A stretch of DNA of 61,349 nucleotides. It comes from SVMC01 sp045601345 (GTDB lineage: Bacteria; Bacillota; Clostridia; Oscillospirales; Oscillospiraceae). The notes under the pieces are model-generated. The model saw only the letters and a program-made list of their open reading frames with translations. It did no database searches and had not been told where the DNA came from. Below are positions 58,238-61,349 of the stretch, one piece after another (the first letter of the stretch is position 1; each line of letters starts with the position of its first letter). The position numbers and the translations under genes are program-made. The stretch spans positions 1 through 61,349 of the forward strand of contig JAZRZL010000089.1 of assembly GCA_045601345.1 (NCBI GenBank), given 5' to 3'.

Positions 58238-59101
58238 GTGGCCGATTGGGAACAGAAGCTGAAAACATATTTTGAAAATAATGCCGATTACAAGCAAAGT
58301 GATGCATTTGTCGAAAGCCTGAAATCACTGGAAGCAGAGCAAACCGTGCTGCCAAAGCGCCGCGAACGCAGGTATTACCTCCTTCCCATCGCCGCGCTTC
58401 TGGTCATTGGTGTGACCGTTGGTGTCGGTTGGCGCTATCTGCGTCCCACGCTGCCCACCCATACGCCGGTTCCGCAGCCCATGATTAGCCAAAAAGAGCC
58501 TGATCCGGTATTGCCAGATGAATCCACCATCACGCCTAAGGTAGACCCCCAAGCCGAAACGGATATCATGCAGCCGCAAAACAGCGAAGAAAGCCGCAAA
58601 CCGTCCCAAAGAACAACAAAACCAGAGCATTCGACACCCGTTTCGCCCGATGACCCCACACCGGATGATCCGCTGCCTGACGATCCACCAATCGTTGAGC
58701 CTCCGGTTGACGATCCACCGCCGGATGATCCACCGCCTGTTGACCCACCAATGGATGATCCACCTGACGATCCACCGCCTGATGATCCGCCAGATGACGA
58801 CCCGCCGGATATTGATCCTGAGGACATCCCAGCGCCCCAAATCAGTGCCAGCTATCAGAAGGAAGGCAGTATCGAGCTTGTGACCCTGACCAACCAATCC
58901 ACCGGTGAGAATATCACGATTGATGTCACCGGCTGTGCGGGTTCCCCTATAGCGCTTCCGGCGGGACAAATACCAGCCGATTTCGATATCTATGCTACAG
59001 TATATTGCGGTGTCATAGATGCATTCGGCGTGACGATTTACTATGATCTATATCGCTATTCCAATGGCTTTGCTAACGTCATAACGCAAATAGTGAATTA
59101 A
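58238..59101 (+). CDS. Single-span membrane protein with Asp/Pro stalk, likely anti-sigma factor
   Basis: GTG start with GGGAGG 8 nt upstream, 1 nt after the sigma factor stop; 287 residues. Residues 1-45 are cytoplasmic and charged (DWEQKLKTYFENNADYKQSD), 48-70 are a membrane span (LLPIAALLVIGVTVGVGW), about 125-200 are an outer stalk of repeated DDPP units, and 205-287 a compact domain with two Cys that could form a disulfide. Anti-sigma function is inferred from position and topology; no ZAS motif or RsgI-like consensus was identified. The stalk is unusually rich in Asp and Pro for the cell wall. Confidence 0.75.
   Translation: MADWEQKLKTYFENNADYKQSDAFVESLKSLEAEQTVLPKRRERRYYLLPIAALLVIGVTVGVGWRYLRPTLPTHTPVPQPMISQKEPDPVLPDESTITPKVDPQAETDIMQPQNSEESRKPSQRTTKPEHSTPVSPDDPTPDDPLPDDPPIVEPPVDDPPPDDPPPVDPPMDDPPDDPPPDDPPDDDPPDIDPEDIPAPQISASYQKEGSIELVTLTNQSTGENITIDVTGCAGSPIALPAGQIPADFDIYATVYCGVIDAFGVTIYYDLYRYSNGFANVITQIVN
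58630..58830 (+). repeat. DDPP-coding low-complexity repeat
   Basis: Repeats of the GATGATCCACCGCCT type encode (D/P)DDPP units over about 65 codons. Unit sequences are degenerate and the reading frame is open throughout. Confidence 0.85.
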
Positions 59102-59103
59102 AC

Positions 59104-59194
59104 ACAGGACAGGGGACGGTTCTCCGTCCTGCCGGAAGATATTCGCTTTTTAGACAATTAATCAAGCAGGACAGAGAACCGTCCCCTGTCCTGT
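59104..59194. repeat. GGGACGG inverted repeat, copy D
   Basis: A 29-bp inverted repeat with one mismatch (C at 59125), 59104-59132 against 59166-59194, and a 33-nt loop. It lies between the membrane-protein stop (59101) and the serpin ribosome binding site (59201-59205). Its loop resembles the copy B loop (TTCG, TTTTAG, CAAT, AAG in the same order). Confidence 0.92.
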
Positions 59195-59211
59195 AAACAA
59201 GGAGGAAAAAC

Positions 59212-61125
59212 ATGAAACGCAATATTTCATTCCTGTTGGCTCTGCTGATGTGCTGTAGCCTTTTGTTCCCGGCCATCCTGACTACCGCCATGGCGCAGGA
59301 TGTACCAGAGAATTTTGAAAAAATAGAAAACGTGGCAGATGCCAAGCTAATTTATCCGGATTTGGATAATGGTGAAAATCTCCTGAATGCCTTCATGGAT
59401 TTGCCTGCACCCACCAGTTGGAAATATGAAGGCATTGTCTATTGCATTGATAACCGTATCATGAACGGCGTGTCCGCTACCAAATTTGAGCCGGACAGCG
59501 AGCTTACCCGTGGTCAGTTAGTCACGGTTCTCTACCGCGTGAACGGAGAACCAGAAGTGGCCTTCACAAAGGCGTTCTCCGATGTGCCCTCCGGCAAATA
59601 CTATTCTGCGGCGGTTGTCTGGGCAGCAAAGCATGACATTGTGAACGGCTTTGAGGATGGAACCTTCTGTCCTGATGCCCCGGTCACCAGAGAACAGCTT
59701 GTGACCATTCTCTACCGCTATACCCATTATCTCGGCATAGAGATTGCCGGTGATTCCGAAGTGTTGCGTACCTTCCCGGATGCAGCGCAGGTCAGCAGCT
59801 ATGCAGAAGATGCTTTCGGCTGGGCTATAGCGGAAAAGCTTGTGAACGGCGTGGATGTACAGGGTGAAAGCTTCCTCCAGCCCAAGAATCATGCCACCCG
59901 CGCCCAAATCGCAAGCATCCTCATGCGCTATCTTAAAGCTACGGTGGTTCCCGAGCCGATCACCGGTGATTCCGGGACGGTCAATTTGATGTCCAGCGTC
60001 TCGGCAAAGCTGGTTGGACAGCCCGATTTGATTGATAGCGAGTCTGCGGATGCTGTGGCAGATTTCTCCCTGTCCTTCTTCCGCACTGCACGAAATGCGG
60101 ACAGCAATACGGTTCTGTCGCCTCTTTCCATGCTCTATGCTCTTGCCCTGCTGCAAAACGGCGCGCAGGGTCAGACCTTGCAGGAGCTGGAGGCCGCAAC
60201 CGGCATGAGCACACAGCAGCTCAATGAAGCACTTCGTTCTATCATGGGGAACCTTCAGGAGGCCTACGGCAATACCGAGATTTCTATTGCCAACTCCATC
60301 TGGGTGCGCAATGGCTTCGGTGTCAAGCAGCCGTTCCTGCAAAATAACGCCGACTATCTGGATGCTGCTGTCTACCGCACACCGATGGACGATACTTCGG
60401 TAAAAGAGATGAACGACTGGGTTAGCAAAAATACCAATGGTATGATCGAAAATCTCATCAGTGAGCTTCCTGCGGAAACCGTATTGACACTGATCAACGC
60501 CATTGCCTTCGAAGGCGAATGGAGTCACCCGTATGGCTCTGTAGCGCCCGGCATCTTCCACGCCGCCGATGGCACACAGCAGGAGGTCGAAATGCTCAAG
60601 AGTCTGGAATCTGTCTATCTGCGCAATGACAAGGTGCAGGGCTTTGCAAAGCGCTTCTACAGTGACCGATACGCCTTCGCGGTTATCCTGCCGAATGAGG
60701 GCATTGCGCTGGAGGATTATCTGGAGGATTTGGACGGCGCGGCATTGCGCAAGCTCCTGTGCGAAGCCTCTAATGCTTCCGTGATGACCACCATGCCGAA
60801 ATTCAAGGCCGAAACCACCGTGAAGCTCCCCGCACCCTTGGCAAAGCTGGGCATCCGGTCAGCATTCAGCCCCTTCACCTCCAATCTCAGCGGCATCTCC
60901 GATACCCCGCTGTTTGTATCGGACGGTATCCAAAGAGCTGTGATTGATGTGAATGAGGATGGTGTCAGCGCTGCCGCTGCCACGGCATTCTTAGCCGAGG
61001 CCACAAGCGTCCCACCGGAGCCTGTTGCCACCATCACCGTTGACCGCCCGTATCTGTACCTCATCTACGACTGCACAACCAATGTGCCGCTGTTTATCGG
61101 AACAAACGTCTCGTTCGCAGAATAA
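59212..61125 (+). CDS. SLH-domain-anchored serpin
   Basis: A 637-residue exported protein with an unusual domain set. Residues 1-28 are a signal peptide. Three S-layer homology domains cover about 62-109, 121-169 and 187-240 (FEPDSELTRGQLVTVLYRV, FEDGTFCPDAPVTREQLVTI). From about 268 to 636 it is a serpin: SPLSMLYALALLQNGAQGQT, LINAIAFEGEW, and the hinge EDGVSAAAATA at residues 582-592. Counting 17 residues from the hinge Glu puts P1-P1' at Thr598-Ser599. The Ala-rich hinge is that of inhibitory serpins. GGAGG precedes the ATG. It would hold a protease inhibitor at the cell surface; the target enzyme is unknown. Confidence 0.93.
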   Translation: MKRNISFLLALLMCCSLLFPAILTTAMAQDVPENFEKIENVADAKLIYPDLDNGENLLNAFMDLPAPTSWKYEGIVYCIDNRIMNGVSATKFEPDSELTRGQLVTVLYRVNGEPEVAFTKAFSDVPSGKYYSAAVVWAAKHDIVNGFEDGTFCPDAPVTREQLVTILYRYTHYLGIEIAGDSEVLRTFPDAAQVSSYAEDAFGWAIAEKLVNGVDVQGESFLQPKNHATRAQIASILMRYLKATVVPEPITGDSGTVNLMSSVSAKLVGQPDLIDSESADAVADFSLSFFRTARNADSNTVLSPLSMLYALALLQNGAQGQTLQELEAATGMSTQQLNEALRSIMGNLQEAYGNTEISIANSIWVRNGFGVKQPFLQNNADYLDAAVYRTPMDDTSVKEMNDWVSKNTNGMIENLISELPAETVLTLINAIAFEGEWSHPYGSVAPGIFHAADGTQQEVEMLKSLESVYLRNDKVQGFAKRFYSDRYAFAVILPNEGIALEDYLEDLDGAALRKLLCEASNASVMTTMPKFKAETTVKLPAPLAKLGIRSAFSPFTSNLSGISDTPLFVSDGIQRAVIDVNEDGVSAAAATAFLAEATSVPPEPVATITVDRPYLYLIYDCTTNVPLFIGTNVSFAE

Positions 61126-61141
61126 ATCAACTTACAACACA

Positions 61142-61190
61142 GGGGCTGTCTCAAAATGCGAAAACGGCATTTTGAGACAGCCCCATTATT
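61142..61190 (+). terminator. Terminator-like hairpin after the serpin gene
   Basis: GGGGCTGTCTCAAAATGC (61142-61159) is the exact reverse complement of 61167-61184, giving an 18-bp stem with a 7-nt loop, followed by ATTATTTC. The T tract is weak, but position 16 nt after the stop suits termination. A shorter relative of the GGGGCTG/CAGCCCC stem is at 31181-31207. Confidence 0.65.
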
Positions 61191-61230
61191 TCATAAAGTA
61201 GGCTATATATTAAACCCTAACTTTCGCAAG

Positions 61231-61349
61231 TTACGTAATATGTAAGTTTAATTTATCTAACAGCTTCTGGGTCTTGCCGGAGATTTCGCCGACAGCCCAG
61301 GAGCTGGTTGTTTTTACGGCATGAATATATTTGAGGTGAATGATAAAAT
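61231..61349 (-). CDS. C-terminal fragment of an unidentified gene (partial)
   Basis: A frame enters from the right edge on the minus strand and reads FIIHLKYIHAVKTTSSWAVG, then EISGKTQKLLDKLNLHIT before TAA at 61231-61233. About 39 residues are visible. The tail is helical and basic and could belong to a transposase, but no family could be recognised. It faces the serpin gene convergently. Confidence 0.35.
   Translation of the reverse strand, partial: FIIHLKYIHAVKTTSSWAVGEISGKTQKLLDKLNLHIT

Noticed and set aside
58325..58969. Antisense frame rich in Arg/Trp/Ile across the DDPP region
   Set aside because: It is the complement of the repetitive DDPP codons. The sense frame has a ribosome binding site, a membrane span and operon context.

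Overview
The window looks like chromosomal DNA of a low-to-mid GC, spore-forming anaerobic Firmicute of class Clostridia, most likely Oscillospirales (Ruminococcaceae/Oscillospiraceae). The evidence is the IspH-ribosomal protein S1 fusion gene, the M50 protease-scpA-scpB-DUF2953-ytfJ-dacF-rluB gene order, sporulation-linked genes (ytfJ, dacF), a secreted SLH-domain protein, a short-form HisG with HisZ, many GGAGG ribosome binding sites and near-consensus sigma-A promoters. No rRNA, tRNA or CRISPR array was recognised.

Layout. 1-2.1 kb: his genes (hisG, hisZ) behind a TrpR-like YerC regulator, divergent from pfkA (2.2-3.2 kb). 3.2-9.5 kb: xerD, a TIGR04086-like membrane protein, yajC, tgt and queA (queuosine tRNA modification), a decayed XRE antitoxin, a DUF1934 gene and ddl. 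9.7-16.6 kb: a small unknown protein, then an exopolysaccharide cluster on the minus strand (EpsG-like polymerase, rfbA, rfbC, rfbB, Wzx-like flippase, nucleotidyltransferase-fold protein; rfbD absent). 17-26.8 kb: a housekeeping run from the M50 protease down to ispH-rpsA. 27-30.5 kb: a 1170-residue secreted beta-helix protein whose leader carries a perfect consensus promoter, a (CAAG)6 tract and a terminator-like hairpin. 31.2-37.6 kb: the proteostasis cluster tig-clpP-clpX-lon-engB. 37.7-41.3 kb: rplS, lepB, rbgA, rnhB, yraN and a phosphoesterase. 41.5-44.7 kb: one-carbon genes fhs-fchA-folD. 44.9-55 kb: TVP38, ktrB/trkH, ktrA/trkA, spoU-type methylase, dprA, topA, trmFO, plsX, rnc. 55.4-56.6 kb: a multi-pass acyltransferase-like protein.

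After about 56.7 kb gene direction flips to plus and the region looks accessory. It holds a truncated IS256-type left end, mntP, an ECF sigma factor, a membrane protein with an Asp/Pro-rich stalk that is probably its anti-sigma partner, and an SLH-anchored serpin. A family of long inverted repeats with the core GGGACGGTTCTCTGTC punctuates this island (three copies) and also occurs near 26.9 kb. A separate 160-bp MITE-like element lies at 55.0 kb. The most interesting parts are the sigma/anti-sigma/serpin module with its intercistronic hairpin, the covarying repeats, the MITE candidate, and the SSR-plus-attenuator leader of the beta-helix protein. Promoter, terminator and start-site calls were made by eye.
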